This document shows, one piece after another, positions 36,553-45,467 of a DNA stretch of 64,000 nt; positions within the stretch are counted from its first letter, which is position 1; every line of letters begins with the position of its first letter. The notes beneath the pieces are model-generated. The model was given only the letters and a program-made list of their open reading frames with translations. It searched no databases and was not told where the DNA came from. The translations under genes and the position numbers were made by a program. Origin of the DNA: GCA-2732755 sp965228265 (GTDB lineage Bacteria > Planctomycetota > Phycisphaerae > Phycisphaerales > UBA1924); assembly GCA_965228265.1 (NCBI GenBank), contig OZ245804.1, forward strand, positions 2,728,001-2,792,000. The letters run 5' to 3'.

Positions 36553-36672
36553 CCCTCTCCCCGCCGGGGAGAGGGCTGGGGAGAGGGGCTTTCGGCTTAC
36601 ATGAAGAGCATCGAGCGAAGACCCCTCTTCCGTCTGCTGCGCAGACACCTTCTCCCCGGATGGGAGAAGGAG
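36553..36672. repeat. Two family B palindromic repeats
   Basis: The first is a perfect 10-bp stem CCCTCTCCCC/GGGGAGAGGG with loop GCC (36553-36575), followed by GGGGAGAGGGG. The second (about 36621-36672) has GTCTGC-TGC-GCAGAC and CCTTCTCCC/GGGAGAAGG. They fill the gap between the LON gene and the convergent gene ending at 36680. Confidence 0.8.
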
Positions 36673-36679
36673 AAGAAGA

Positions 36680-37444
36680 TCAGAACGAGTACGGGTCATC
36701 GTGCCCGCGGCGGCGCTCGAACTTGGGCGGCGGCTCCACGAGCGCTTCCTGGCACGCACGCTCCAGAGCCTGGTGCAGCTTCTCGTGCTCGGGCAGGGCG
36801 TCGAGGCGTTCGATGAGATCCAGCACCCGGTGGGCGGCCGGCTCGTCGGGGTCGATGCTGGCGATCGCCGCGTCGCCCAGAGCCTCGGCTGCGGCCTGGA
36901 ACCAGCTCATCGGGATGGCCTGCGTGATCTCGTCGTGCGTGACGCCCGTTTCTTTGGGTTTCACGCCCGGGGGCGGCGAGAGCTTGGTTCGGATCGAGAG
37001 CGCACCGACGGCGGAAACGGGCCAGAGGCCGTCACGCGTCATCGGCTCGCGGGTCAGGACGAAAAGCTGCACACCCCGGCGCAGCCACGCCTCGCGGTAG
37101 GAGCGGGCCTCGGCGGCGATCAGCGGCGGCTGGAACAGGTAGCAGCCCGTCTCGGGCTTGATGCGGGTCTGCGCCTGCGTGTCGACGAGTCGCACAAGGC
37201 CCGTGTCGGTCGCGTTCTGGCGGCGGAGCCTGCGGGCCTCCTGCAGGGGCAAGATGATCCGGGCGGCCCGGTCCCAGTCGCTCGACTTGACGGCCATTTC
37301 CAGCGCGCGGAGGCAGAGAAACTCGGCGTCGATCGCCTTGGTCTGGGCGAGCAGCTGGCTCGCCTGCTCCATGATCTGGTCGATGCGGTTCACGTCCTGG
37401 GCGTCTTGCAGTTCTGGCACTCGCGGGCTCCGATCCTCAAACAC
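36680..37444 (-). CDS. Hypothetical protein, 254 residues
   Basis: I do not recognise the family. It seems soluble. The N-terminus is helical (NRIDQIMEQASQLLAQTKAI) and tetratricopeptide-like. A middle domain contains YLFQPPLIAAEARSYREAWL and LTREPMTRDGLWPVSAVGAL. The C-terminus is helical and charged, ending KFERRRGHDDPYSF. The start is a GTG 16 bases after the stop of the gene upstream, so it closes the four-gene run 39524-36680. It is likely a lineage-specific gene, given no motif I know. Family B repeats lie just past its stop. Confidence 0.65.
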   Translation of the reverse strand: MFEDRSPRVPELQDAQDVNRIDQIMEQASQLLAQTKAIDAEFLCLRALEMAVKSSDWDRAARIILPLQEARRLRRQNATDTGLVRLVDTQAQTRIKPETGCYLFQPPLIAAEARSYREAWLRRGVQLFVLTREPMTRDGLWPVSAVGALSIRTKLSPPPGVKPKETGVTHDEITQAIPMSWFQAAAEALGDAAIASIDPDEPAAHRVLDLIERLDALPEHEKLHQALERACQEALVEPPPKFERRRGHDDPYSF

Positions 37445-37460
37445 ATTCGGATGGAGCGAC

Positions 37461-38084
37461 TCACGATTGCGAGATCGCCCCCGCGGCGTGATTCAGCACG
37501 CCGGCCCACACCCCCGCAAGAGGTTCTAATTCATACCCGACAGTATCGGCCAAGGCTGCAAGATCGTGGTCTTCGAGTGATCTTCGCACTTCGCGGAGCT
37601 GCTCGCCGAGCTGGGTCAGCAGCTCGTTGAGCGTCTTGCCCCCGGCGATGGATTCGGGCAGATCGAGGGTGGAGGGATCCTGACCCACAAGGGCGTAGCC
37701 CCGCGCCAGGACGTCCTGAACGCCCTGCCAGACGCTCAGGGTGCCCGAGAGCTGGTTCAGTGCCTCGGCGGTGTCCGCCCCGGACTGGAGGCGGCCTGCG
37801 ATGTCGCTGTGCGAGCTCCTGGCGTTTTCCAGAGCCGCGGCCGCGTCGCGGAGCGACTGCTGGACGAGCTGGATCGGATCGGCGGTGAAGAGCTCGACCC
37901 GGGCGTCCGGGATGGGCTCGGTGGAGACGTCGACCAAATCGTCGCCCCGCACGGCTTTGCCATCGACCAGGACCTCGACCACCGCCCGGCCCGATTGCTG
38001 GGCGATCTCGACGCCCGCGGACATGGCGGCTGCGAGGGTCTGATCCTCGACCTCGATGGGATTGTCATCCAGCAGGACGTTCAT
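37461..38084 (-). CDS. Hypothetical protein, 207 residues
   Basis: Function not recognised. The first 70 residues are beta-rich (MNVLLDDNPIEVEDQTLAAA, VEVLVDGKAVRGDDLVDVST) and could be a small beta-grasp-like domain. The remainder is helical, with ALENARSSHSDIAGRLQSGA and LLTQLGEQLREVRRSLEDHD, suitable for coiled-coil pairing. There is no signal peptide or membrane segment. Its ATG overlaps the end of the LpxB-N-like gene by 20 bp, so translation is coupled within the envelope-sugar cluster. Confidence 0.68.
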   Translation of the reverse strand: MNVLLDDNPIEVEDQTLAAAMSAGVEIAQQSGRAVVEVLVDGKAVRGDDLVDVSTEPIPDARVELFTADPIQLVQQSLRDAAAALENARSSHSDIAGRLQSGADTAEALNQLSGTLSVWQGVQDVLARGYALVGQDPSTLDLPESIAGGKTLNELLTQLGEQLREVRRSLEDHDLAALADTVGYELEPLAGVWAGVLNHAAGAISQS

Positions 38085-38685
38085 GGGGCGTGCCTCCGCT
38101 CGCGGAACTCTCCCCCAGATGTCGGTCTTCTCGGGCTCGGTGCTTGTGAATCAGGCGCAGATTCCGCGCGTAGATCACGATCCCGGTCGACTGACCGAGC
38201 ACCCCCACCACATCGACTCGCCAGACGAAGTAGGTGAACAGAAAGATCGCCCCGACGAGGCTGAACCACCAGAAGACCTCGGGGACCTGGCTTTTGCGGC
38301 TTTTCTCGCTGACGACCCACTGCACGAGCATGCGTCCGAAGAAGGCCGCCTGCCCGATGAGCCCGATGGCGACCCAGCCGAAGTTCACCCAGCTTGAGAT
38401 GTTGAAGAACCCCATGAGCGCCCGTTCCCATGAGGGTCGGGCGTTCCAGTCGTCGACCTGCTCGCGGAGGATGCGGTCTTTTTCCGCGGGCGTCACGACG
38501 CCCAGGCGTTCCAGATGGTCGGGGTAGACAAAGAGGTAGCCGTCATCGCGCTCCTGGAGGCGGAACTCCTTGGAGCCGATGCGGATGTCGATGTCGAACG
38601 CGTCGCGTGAGAGGGCGGGCTGGAGGACGAGCCACATGCCCACGACGATGAGCGCGATCATGGCGATGACGGGGCCGGGCTTCAT
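38065..38685 (-). CDS. Membrane protein with lipid-A-disaccharide synthase N-terminal-like domain
   Basis: A 206-residue membrane protein. It has an N-terminal helix (VIAMIALIVVGMWLVLQPAL), a periplasmic-looking segment, and then three helices matching the small LpxB N-terminal (LAB_N) domain: WVAIGLIGQAAFFGRMLVQW, SEKSRKSQVPEVFWWFSLVG and VGVLGQSTGIVIYARNLRLI. This domain often occurs beside glycosyltransferase 2 genes and may move or hold lipid-linked sugar. Its ATG overlaps the stop of the glycosyltransferase gene (ATGA), so the two very likely act together. Confidence 0.85.
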   Translation of the reverse strand: MKPGPVIAMIALIVVGMWLVLQPALSRDAFDIDIRIGSKEFRLQERDDGYLFVYPDHLERLGVVTPAEKDRILREQVDDWNARPSWERALMGFFNISSWVNFGWVAIGLIGQAAFFGRMLVQWVVSEKSRKSQVPEVFWWFSLVGAIFLFTYFVWRVDVVGVLGQSTGIVIYARNLRLIHKHRAREDRHLGESSASGGTPHERPAG

Positions 38686-39524
38686 GCGTGGGTCTCGGCG
38701 TGCGTGTCGGCGGGGGCGCCCGCTTCGGCGGGGGCGTACTCGGTGATGTCGATGTGTGTGCGCCGGCGGCTGCGCATCCAGCGGACGGCGAAGCAGTCGA
38801 TGAGGCCGGGCAGGGCGCGTTTGGTGATGCCCATGCCGTACTTGGGCTCGCCCGCGTGTCGGTGGCGGTGCGCGACGGGCAGCTCGACGACGGTGTAGCC
38901 GAGCTGGCGGGCGGTGACGGGTATGAACCGGTGCATGCCCTTGAACTCGAGGGGGAGCTGGGTGGCGATCTCGCGTTTCATGACGCGGAGCGAGCAGCCG
39001 GTGTCGCGGATGGTGTCGGAGAGGATCAGGCGGCGGAAGAGGCGGCCGATGCGGGATGACTGCTGACGGATCCAGGCGTCGCCCTTGCTTCGGGCGGCGG
39101 AGCGGTCGCCCTGGACGAAGTCCGCGTGTGTGCGCTCGAGCTCGGCGATGAGACGGGGGAAGTCGGCGGGGTCGTTCTGGAGGTCGGCGTCGAGCGAGCC
39201 GACGAGCTCGCCCCGAGCGGCTGCGAAACCTGCTTTGAAAGCCGCCGATTGCCCGTTGCCGCCACCGGCTTTGGGCCGGGCGAGCGAGATGAGGCGGAGA
39301 TAGGGCCTGGTGGCCTGCATCTGGCGGACGCGAGCGGGCGTCTGGTCGGTCGAGGCGTCGTCGACGATGAGGATCTCGAAGCCCGTTTCCGAGAGCGTGG
39401 GCCTCAGGGCGGCCTCGATCTGCTCGACGAGCAGGACGATGTTGTCCTCCTCGTTGTGGGCGGGGGCGATCACGGAGAGCCTCGGCGTGGGGGCCCCTGA
39501 CTGAACTGGATTGGGCTTGGGCAT
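38682..39524 (-). CDS. Family 2 glycosyltransferase, polyprenyl-phosphate sugar transferase type
   Basis: A GT2 enzyme of 280 residues. It opens PRLSVIAPAHNEEDNIVLLV with the nucleotide-sugar site, then EILIVDDASTDQT and the DxD motif GSLDADLQNDPADFP, matching dolichyl/undecaprenyl-phosphate mannose or ArnC-like transferases. QLGYTVVELPVAHRHRHAGE and GITKRALPGLIDCFAVRW follow. No C-terminal membrane helices are seen; the neighbouring LAB_N protein may supply the membrane part. I use the ATG at 39524; a TTG three codons earlier is in frame and neither has a clear ribosome site. It is first gene of a four-gene overlapping cluster. Confidence 0.88.
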   Translation of the reverse strand: MPKPNPVQSGAPTPRLSVIAPAHNEEDNIVLLVEQIEAALRPTLSETGFEILIVDDASTDQTPARVRQMQATRPYLRLISLARPKAGGGNGQSAAFKAGFAAARGELVGSLDADLQNDPADFPRLIAELERTHADFVQGDRSAARSKGDAWIRQQSSRIGRLFRRLILSDTIRDTGCSLRVMKREIATQLPLEFKGMHRFIPVTARQLGYTVVELPVAHRHRHAGEPKYGMGITKRALPGLIDCFAVRWMRSRRRTHIDITEYAPAEAGAPADTHAETHA

Positions 39525-39648
39525 CTGTGACAACAGTATCGGCCTCGATCGCCCGCACCCGGCAGGATCGGCCCCTGAGGTGGACTGCCGACCTGGCGGG
39601 TCACTATATTAGAGTGTTTCCAATCTTCTTTCTGTCACGGAGTACGAC

Positions 39649-40047
39649 ATGCATCTTCGACACTCTGACCACGACCACGGGCCCAAGACTGTCAAGGTCG
39701 TCTACCACCTCGAGGACCCCCACTCCCTGACGGGCGGCGACGAGAAGCGGATCGAGCTGATGGCTGCCAAGGGCGAGCACCTGCTCGAGGTCGCGGTGGA
39801 GAACGGGATCAACATCGAGCACGCCTGCGGCGCGGTCTGCGCGTGCTCGACGTGCCATGTCTACATCGAGAAAGGGATGGACGATCTCTCCGAGCCGACC
39901 GAGGCCGAGGACGACCGCGTGGAGGAGGCCCCGGGGCTTCAGCGCAACAGCCGGCTGAGCTGTCAGTGTGAGATCGAGGGCGAGGGCCCGATCGAGGTGC
40001 GCGTGCCGGCGTGGAACCGGAACGCGGTGAAGGAAGTGCCTCACTGA
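39649..40047 (+). CDS. fdx: 2Fe-2S ferredoxin, ISC/adrenodoxin type
   Basis: An electron carrier of 132 residues. The cluster ligands fit the ISC type: C60, C66, C69 in HACGAVCACSTCH and C105 in SRLSCQCEI. Extra Cys at 64 and 107 are not expected ligands. TEAEDDRVEEAPGLQRNSRL is typical of this subfamily. A His-rich N-terminus (MHLRHSDHDHGPK) is unusual. GGAG lies before the ATG. No other iron-sulphur assembly gene adjoins. It could serve the P450, but distance gives no support. Confidence 0.92.
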   Translation: MHLRHSDHDHGPKTVKVVYHLEDPHSLTGGDEKRIELMAAKGEHLLEVAVENGINIEHACGAVCACSTCHVYIEKGMDDLSEPTEAEDDRVEEAPGLQRNSRLSCQCEIEGEGPIEVRVPAWNRNAVKEVPH

Positions 40048-40184
40048 GTCCATTTCATATTTGAGTGTCTTGATGCTTGCGTGTGTCTGTTGGCCGCGGG
40101 TTTCATGTTGTCGGATTCTGAGCGGATTCGGCGACATATGCCTATGGTGAGAATCACCATTTGCCCTGCGACCAAAGGAGGCAC

Positions 40185-42206
40185 ATGTCTTCAAGCGATG
40201 CGCAAACAGAGAATCGGCACGGCGACAATCGCGAGGTCGAATCGCTTCGCGCGAAGGTGCGTGAGTTCCAGCAGATCATCGACGCCCTGCCGATCTATCT
40301 GTTCTACAAGGACAACAACAACAAGATCATCGATCTGAACGTTACGGCGGCCGAGTCGATCGGCTTGCCGATCGAGGAGATCCGCGGCCGGCAGACCGAG
40401 GAGTTCTTTCCCGAGGCCGACGCGGCGAAGTTTCTGAAAGACGACCGCGAGGTGATCGCCAGCGGCAGGCCGAAGCTCAAGATCAACGAGCAGTACGAGA
40501 CGGGCGAGCAGGGCGAACGCCGTCATATCCAGACGGACAAGATCCCGATCCGGGGCCCGAGCGGGAAGCTGGATCGTCTGGTGGCGATTGCGCGCGACAC
40601 GACGGACGAGGTGCGCACGCGCGAGCGCGCCGAGTACGCCGAGCAGCGGCTCTCGATGGCGATGAAGGCCGCGAAGGTGGGCCTGTGGGATTGGAATATC
40701 CAGACGGGCGAGACGTACTACAGCGACACGTTCTGCTCTATGCACGGGTACGAGTTGGGCGAACTCGAAACGGACATTTCTACGTGGGAACGCATCTGCC
40801 ATCCAGAAGATGTGCCGGTGGCCTACGCGGACGCTGAGCGACACATCAGGGGAGAGACGCCGCTCTTTGTCAACGAGCAGCGGATCCGGCAGAAGGACGG
40901 CTCGTGGCGGTGGGTGCGGGCGATCGGCGAGGTCGTGGAGCGCAACGACGCTGGCGAGGCGGTCCGGATGCTGGGTGTGCACGTGGATATCCAGGAGATC
41001 CGCGAGGCGCTGGAGCGGGCCGAGAACGCGAGCCGGGCCAAGAGCGAGTTCCTGGCGAACATGAGCCACGAGATCCGCACGCCGATGACCGCGATTCTCG
41101 GGTACTCGGATCTCATGGCGGGCGACAAGGAAGTTGCCAAGAACGCGGACGAGCTGGCGGAGATGGCCAAGTCGATCCAGAGCAACGCGAACCACCTGCT
41201 GGCGGTGATCAACGACATTCTGGATGTATCCAAGATCGAGGCGGGGTATCTGAATGTCGATCTGATCGAGACGAACCCGCTCTTCCTGATCGAGGAGGTG
41301 GCCTCGCTGCTTCGTCCCCGCGCCAAGAGCAAGGGGATCGAGCTGAACGTGCGCTACGAGACTGGCGTGCCGAGCGTCATCATCACCGACCCGACGCGCG
41401 TGAAGCAGATCCTGTTCAACGTGATCGGGAACGCGATCAAGTTCACGGAGATGGGCTCGGTGACGCTGGGCTTCGGGTATGACCAGGACACGCGCGGGCT
41501 GACGCTGACCGTGACCGATACGGGCATCGGGATCTCGTCCGAGCAGCTGGGTGTACTGACGACGTTCGAGCCCTTCATGCAGGCCGACGCGTCGACGTCG
41601 AGGCGTTACGGCGGGACGGGCCTCGGGCTGCACATCTCCAAGTCGCTTGCGCGGATGCTGGGCGGGGGGATCGAGATCGAGTCGGAACCGGGCAGTGGCA
41701 CGACGGTTCGGGTGAGGCTGCGCGCGACGATGGGGCACAACGCCAGCATCGTCGAGCCGAACAACTCGAACCTGCTTCTGAGTCATGGTCGGGCGCAGAA
41801 GAAAGCCGAACAAGCCGTGCGCGAGACGGCTGGCACGCTGAGCGGTCGGCGTGTTCTGCTGGCCGAGGACGGGCCGGACAACCAGAGGCTGATCGCGTTC
41901 CATCTGCGCAAGGCCGGGGCGGACGTGACGATCGCCGAGACGGGCACCCAGGCGATCGAGATGGCCAGACATGTCAAGCCCGACGTGATCCTGATGGACA
42001 TGCAGATGCCCGAGATGGACGGCTACGAGGCGACGCGGCGGCTTCGCGCCAGCGGGTGCGGGCTGCCGATCATCGCGCTGACCGCGCACGCGATGGACGG
42101 CGACCGGGAGCGCTGCCTCGAGGCGGGCTGCAACGAGTACCTGGCCAAGCCGCTCGACAAGCACAAGCTGATCGACATGTGCCGGGTGTTTGCCGAGTCG
42201 GTGTAA
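40185..42206 (+). CDS. Hybrid sensor histidine kinase with two PAS domains and a receiver
   Basis: A soluble hybrid kinase of 673 residues with no membrane helix. Two PAS domains cover about 28-145 (LPIYLFYKDNNNKIIDLNVT) and 155-275 (AKVGLWDWNIQTGETYYSDT). The phospho-accepting H295 is in NMSHEIRTPM. The ATPase domain has N box NVIGNAIKFTEMG, G1 DTGIGI and G2 GGTGLGLHI. A C-terminal receiver carries D605 in VILMDMQMPEMDG and a Lys in YLAKPLD. AAAGGAGG lies just before the ATG at 40185. The input signal and output partner are unknown; no regulator gene adjoins. Confidence 0.93.
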   Translation: MSSSDAQTENRHGDNREVESLRAKVREFQQIIDALPIYLFYKDNNNKIIDLNVTAAESIGLPIEEIRGRQTEEFFPEADAAKFLKDDREVIASGRPKLKINEQYETGEQGERRHIQTDKIPIRGPSGKLDRLVAIARDTTDEVRTRERAEYAEQRLSMAMKAAKVGLWDWNIQTGETYYSDTFCSMHGYELGELETDISTWERICHPEDVPVAYADAERHIRGETPLFVNEQRIRQKDGSWRWVRAIGEVVERNDAGEAVRMLGVHVDIQEIREALERAENASRAKSEFLANMSHEIRTPMTAILGYSDLMAGDKEVAKNADELAEMAKSIQSNANHLLAVINDILDVSKIEAGYLNVDLIETNPLFLIEEVASLLRPRAKSKGIELNVRYETGVPSVIITDPTRVKQILFNVIGNAIKFTEMGSVTLGFGYDQDTRGLTLTVTDTGIGISSEQLGVLTTFEPFMQADASTSRRYGGTGLGLHISKSLARMLGGGIEIESEPGSGTTVRVRLRATMGHNASIVEPNNSNLLLSHGRAQKKAEQAVRETAGTLSGRRVLLAEDGPDNQRLIAFHLRKAGADVTIAETGTQAIEMARHVKPDVILMDMQMPEMDGYEATRRLRASGCGLPIIALTAHAMDGDRERCLEAGCNEYLAKPLDKHKLIDMCRVFAESV

Positions 42207-42216
42207 GACCTGCCGA

Positions 42217-45200
42217 TCATCGCAGCTCGATCTCGATGCGTGTGGGCAGCTGATCGATGCGGAGTTCGGGCGGCGTGTCGTCCGTGCCGACGATCCGGGC
42301 GTTCTCGGGGAGCCATTTCAGATCGAGCCAGAGGCCGGCTTCCGGGGCACGCTCGCACTGGGTGATGTCGATGGTGATGCGGCTGCCCTCGCGCTTGGCG
42401 GACCACGAGATGTTGCCAAGGGGCGTCGAGAGGTTGCTGATTGTGAGGCCCTGTCCTTCCAGCCAGTCGAGGCGGAGGCCGCGCGCGAGTGTGACGCGGT
42501 CGGCGTGGCGGTTGACGCCCACGAGCATGGCGGTGATGGAGTTGACGAAGTCGCAGGCGACCCATGAGTGCGGGAGGTCCCCGATGAAGCCCGGGCCGCG
42601 GAGGTCGTTGTGGACGACCTCGGGCCACTGGCGCCAGCCGGTCGGGGTCTGCTCGCTGAGGAAGTAGTCGATCATCTCGTGGGAGCGCTCGGGTTTGCCC
42701 ATGTCGGTCATGGCGCCGATGACGCGGACCTCGTAGGGCGTGTAGTCGCGCCACTCGATGTTGCCGTCGCGGCGATCGACGAACATCTTCCAGTACCGAT
42801 CGAACGTCGCGTCGACGGCTTGTTTGGGGAGTGATGAGAGTTCCCAGACGGGGAAGGCGGCGATGGCGGTCGAGGTGGCGTCGAAGTCGCCGAGCTCGGC
42901 GCAGCCGGGGATGTAGTCGATGTCGTGCTGCTGCATCGCCAGCGCGATCGAGTCGGCGAGTGTGGTGCGGAAGTCGGCCTCGAGATCTGCCCAGGCTTTG
43001 GCGTCGTCATCGCGGCCCAATTCGCGCGCGATGTTGGCGGCATCGGAAATGCCCAGCAGCACGAAGAAGTCGTCCCAGTACGAGTGCATGGGCTTGGCGG
43101 AGTAGCCCTCGTGGCTGATGGACTCGGGGACGAGGCCGAAGAAGACGTGCTCGGGTGCGCTGGGGTCGTTAAATGGCGCGCCCATGCGCTGGTCGCGGAG
43201 GCTCTGGATGTAGGCCATGGCGCGCTGGATGCTTTCGTAGTGGCGTTCGAGGAAGGAGGTGTCGCGGGTGAAGGCGTAGCAGGACCAGACGGTGTGGATG
43301 TACTGGCCGGTCGAGTCGTGTTCGTCGACGGGGTCGGAGCCGCGGTGGTCGACGCAGCAGGGCGCTTTGCCGTTCTCGAAGAGGTAGCCGGCGTACCAGT
43401 TGATGAAGCCGGTGGCGACATCGTGGAGTCCGGCGCTGAGCATGGCGTGCGTGGTGAGCGAGCCGTCGCGGATCCATGTGCGTTCGTAGGTGCGTGAGCC
43501 GGGCTGGATGGCGGGTCCGTCCTGATTGACGAGTGCGTAGGCGATCGAGGCGCGGACAGAGTCTTCGAGGTGCTGCTGGGCATCGGGGAGGTCGAGCCAG
43601 AAGTCGCCGAGCATGTCCTGCCAGATCGAATTGGCGGCGAGCAGGCACTCGTCGAAGCTCTCGGTGACGTTGCGCCGGCCCAGGTAGACGTCGACGCTCT
43701 GGCTTTGCCCCGGCGCGAGTGACATGTGGTGCGCCCACGCGCCGGAGGCGAGACCGGCGGGGTCCTGCACGCTGGCCGATGGGTGGAGTTCGGTGCTTCC
43801 CTCGGCGAGCCGCTGGAAGATCTCGCCCGAACCGAACGTTGTTGCTGCCGATTCACTGACCGGGCTTGGTGAAAGGAAGAAGAAGCCAGTGCCGGTGTCG
43901 ATCGAGTTCTGATCGATCCTGAGTTGGTCGAGCTTTGCGACGCCGCCGGTGACGTTCAGGAACTGCCACTGCGGCAGCACTTGGAAGGGTCGGACGGCGA
44001 GGACGAGCTTGGCCTGTGTGTGATCGGGGCCGCTGTTGATGAGTGTGTACCTCGCGTAGTAGCCGCGTTCACCTTGAACCGGAACGAGCTGGGTGTCGAG
44101 TTTGAGATTGCCGTGCGTCCATGAGGCGGTTGGGATGGGCATCCACCCGCTCAGCAGTGATTGCGTGCGCGAGTCGGCGTTCCAGCCGCCGAGGAGTTTG
44201 CCATCGACGAGGAGCGCGGGCTGGAGGCGGGGGCCGGCTTTGACGGGTTCGATGGAGCCGTTCTCGTCGAGGAGCGCTTCGCCCTTCTCGCCCGGCAGGC
44301 CCGCGACGGTCCAGAAGGTGCGCTCGCCCGTGTAGTACGCGGGCAGGTACGTGCGCTGGCCGGTGGTTGCCAGGATCTCGAGGAGGCGGTTGGGGTTTTC
44401 GTGCGCTTCGATGGGCAGGAACTCGATGCGATTGACTGCAGCGGCTTCGTCGGCATCAACATGCGCGGCGAGCCTGATGGCGGTCAGTGATTCGCCGTCG
44501 AACGTGACGACGCTCGTTGCGGTTTCGACGCGGACGTCAGCGGCCAGATCGACCCACGCGCCCGAGGCGTCCCGGCCTTGAACGGCGAGGGTGAAGGGGT
44601 CGGCCTGCGCGTTGTCGAAGCCGAGGATCAATCCGCCGAGCGGGCGGGGTGTGCCGAGGTGGATCTCGACGCCCTCGTCGAGCGGCGTGTGCGCGAGTTC
44701 GATCGGGCTTTGGGTGTTTGCCACGATCTCCCGCTCGGACTCGGTGCTGGTGAGTCGCACGGAGGCGTCGATGGGCAGGGGTTCTGGCAGGGGCGCAAAG
44801 CGGAGGTCGTCGATCCAGATGGTACCCTTGCCGCCGGTCGCTGAGGCGATGGCGAACTCGATGCCCGCGACGTGACGGAGCGTGCGGTCCTGGCTCGGTC
44901 CCCAGGCGAACTCGATGGATCGGCGCGAGGAGGAGAGCGTCTGCCAGTTTGCGGGCGGGGTGTATCGGCGGCGGTTGTGCCACCACACATTGTCGCCCGA
45001 GTCGTCGAGCAGTTTGAATTCGAGGTCGTTGGCCGGCGCGTCGCCCTTGACGCGGAAGCTGAAGACGTGGTTGCCCTCGACATCGATATCGACGGCTCGC
45101 CGAACGATGGCGAACCCGCCGCCACGCTCGAAGGCGTAGTCGATGCGGAGTGCGCCCGCGTCGGGCGTGATCTCGACACGGACGCCTTCGGGCGCGAAGG

Positions 45201-45333
45201 TGGTCCAGTCTTCGATGGAGTCGAAGTCGTCGATGGTGACCGCCTGCGCGCAGGCTGGGGCTGCGTGCAGAGCGAGGGTCAGTGCCGATACGAGTGTGAG
45301 GATGATCTGGCGGAGCGGGCGGGCGGGTGTCAC
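42217..45333 (-). CDS. Secreted six-hairpin glycosidase-like protein with N-terminal carbohydrate-binding-like domain
   Basis: An exported protein of 1,038 residues. The signal peptide includes LTLVSALTLALHAAPACAQA. Residues 30-180 look like a CBM11/CIA30-type binding domain (FDSIEDWTTFAPEGVRVEIT, VEGNHVFSFRVKGDAPANDL). A discoidin-like beta region follows. The C-terminal half is an (alpha/alpha)6 barrel with YERTWIRDGSLTTHAMLSAG, reminiscent of the RDGS/RDNS motif of glucoamylase and debranching-type enzymes; CCVDHRGSDPVDEHDSTGQY and DYIPGCAELGDFDATSTA are likely active-site loops. The exact GH family is not clear. It lies downstream of a dockerin protein gene on the same strand, after a terminator. 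Confidence 0.78.
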   Translation of the reverse strand: MTPARPLRQIILTLVSALTLALHAAPACAQAVTIDDFDSIEDWTTFAPEGVRVEITPDAGALRIDYAFERGGGFAIVRRAVDIDVEGNHVFSFRVKGDAPANDLEFKLLDDSGDNVWWHNRRRYTPPANWQTLSSSRRSIEFAWGPSQDRTLRHVAGIEFAIASATGGKGTIWIDDLRFAPLPEPLPIDASVRLTSTESEREIVANTQSPIELAHTPLDEGVEIHLGTPRPLGGLILGFDNAQADPFTLAVQGRDASGAWVDLAADVRVETATSVVTFDGESLTAIRLAAHVDADEAAAVNRIEFLPIEAHENPNRLLEILATTGQRTYLPAYYTGERTFWTVAGLPGEKGEALLDENGSIEPVKAGPRLQPALLVDGKLLGGWNADSRTQSLLSGWMPIPTASWTHGNLKLDTQLVPVQGERGYYARYTLINSGPDHTQAKLVLAVRPFQVLPQWQFLNVTGGVAKLDQLRIDQNSIDTGTGFFFLSPSPVSESAATTFGSGEIFQRLAEGSTELHPSASVQDPAGLASGAWAHHMSLAPGQSQSVDVYLGRRNVTESFDECLLAANSIWQDMLGDFWLDLPDAQQHLEDSVRASIAYALVNQDGPAIQPGSRTYERTWIRDGSLTTHAMLSAGLHDVATGFINWYAGYLFENGKAPCCVDHRGSDPVDEHDSTGQYIHTVWSCYAFTRDTSFLERHYESIQRAMAYIQSLRDQRMGAPFNDPSAPEHVFFGLVPESISHEGYSAKPMHSYWDDFFVLLGISDAANIARELGRDDDAKAWADLEADFRTTLADSIALAMQQHDIDYIPGCAELGDFDATSTAIAAFPVWELSSLPKQAVDATFDRYWKMFVDRRDGNIEWRDYTPYEVRVIGAMTDMGKPERSHEMIDYFLSEQTPTGWRQWPEVVHNDLRGPGFIGDLPHSWVACDFVNSITAMLVGVNRHADRVTLARGLRLDWLEGQGLTISNLSTPLGNISWSAKREGSRITIDITQCERAPEAGLWLDLKWLPENARIVGTDDTPPELRIDQLPTRIEIELR

Positions 45334-45375
45334 GGGCAGCGTCTCCGTGCGGTGTGGGGCGCGGGTGCTCTCAGG

Positions 45376-45410
45376 AAAAACACGACGCCGCCGACGTTGG
45401 TCGGCGGCGC
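45376..45410 (-). terminator. Rho-independent terminator after the dockerin protein gene
   Basis: Stem GCCGCCGAC (45387-45395) and GTCGGCGGC (45400-45408) with loop GTTG. On the minus strand GTCGTGTTTTT follows. It separates the dockerin gene from the glycosidase gene, so the latter needs readthrough or its own promoter. Confidence 0.82.
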
Positions 45411-45467
45411 CATGGTCACTTTGGGTTCACTTGGTCAGTTTGACGCAAGACAGTGATGCTCCGGGGC

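Noticed and set aside
40191..42164. A 657-codon open frame antisense to the hybrid histidine kinase
   Set aside because: The kinase on the plus strand has all its catalytic motifs in order; the antisense product has none and shows shadow-type composition.
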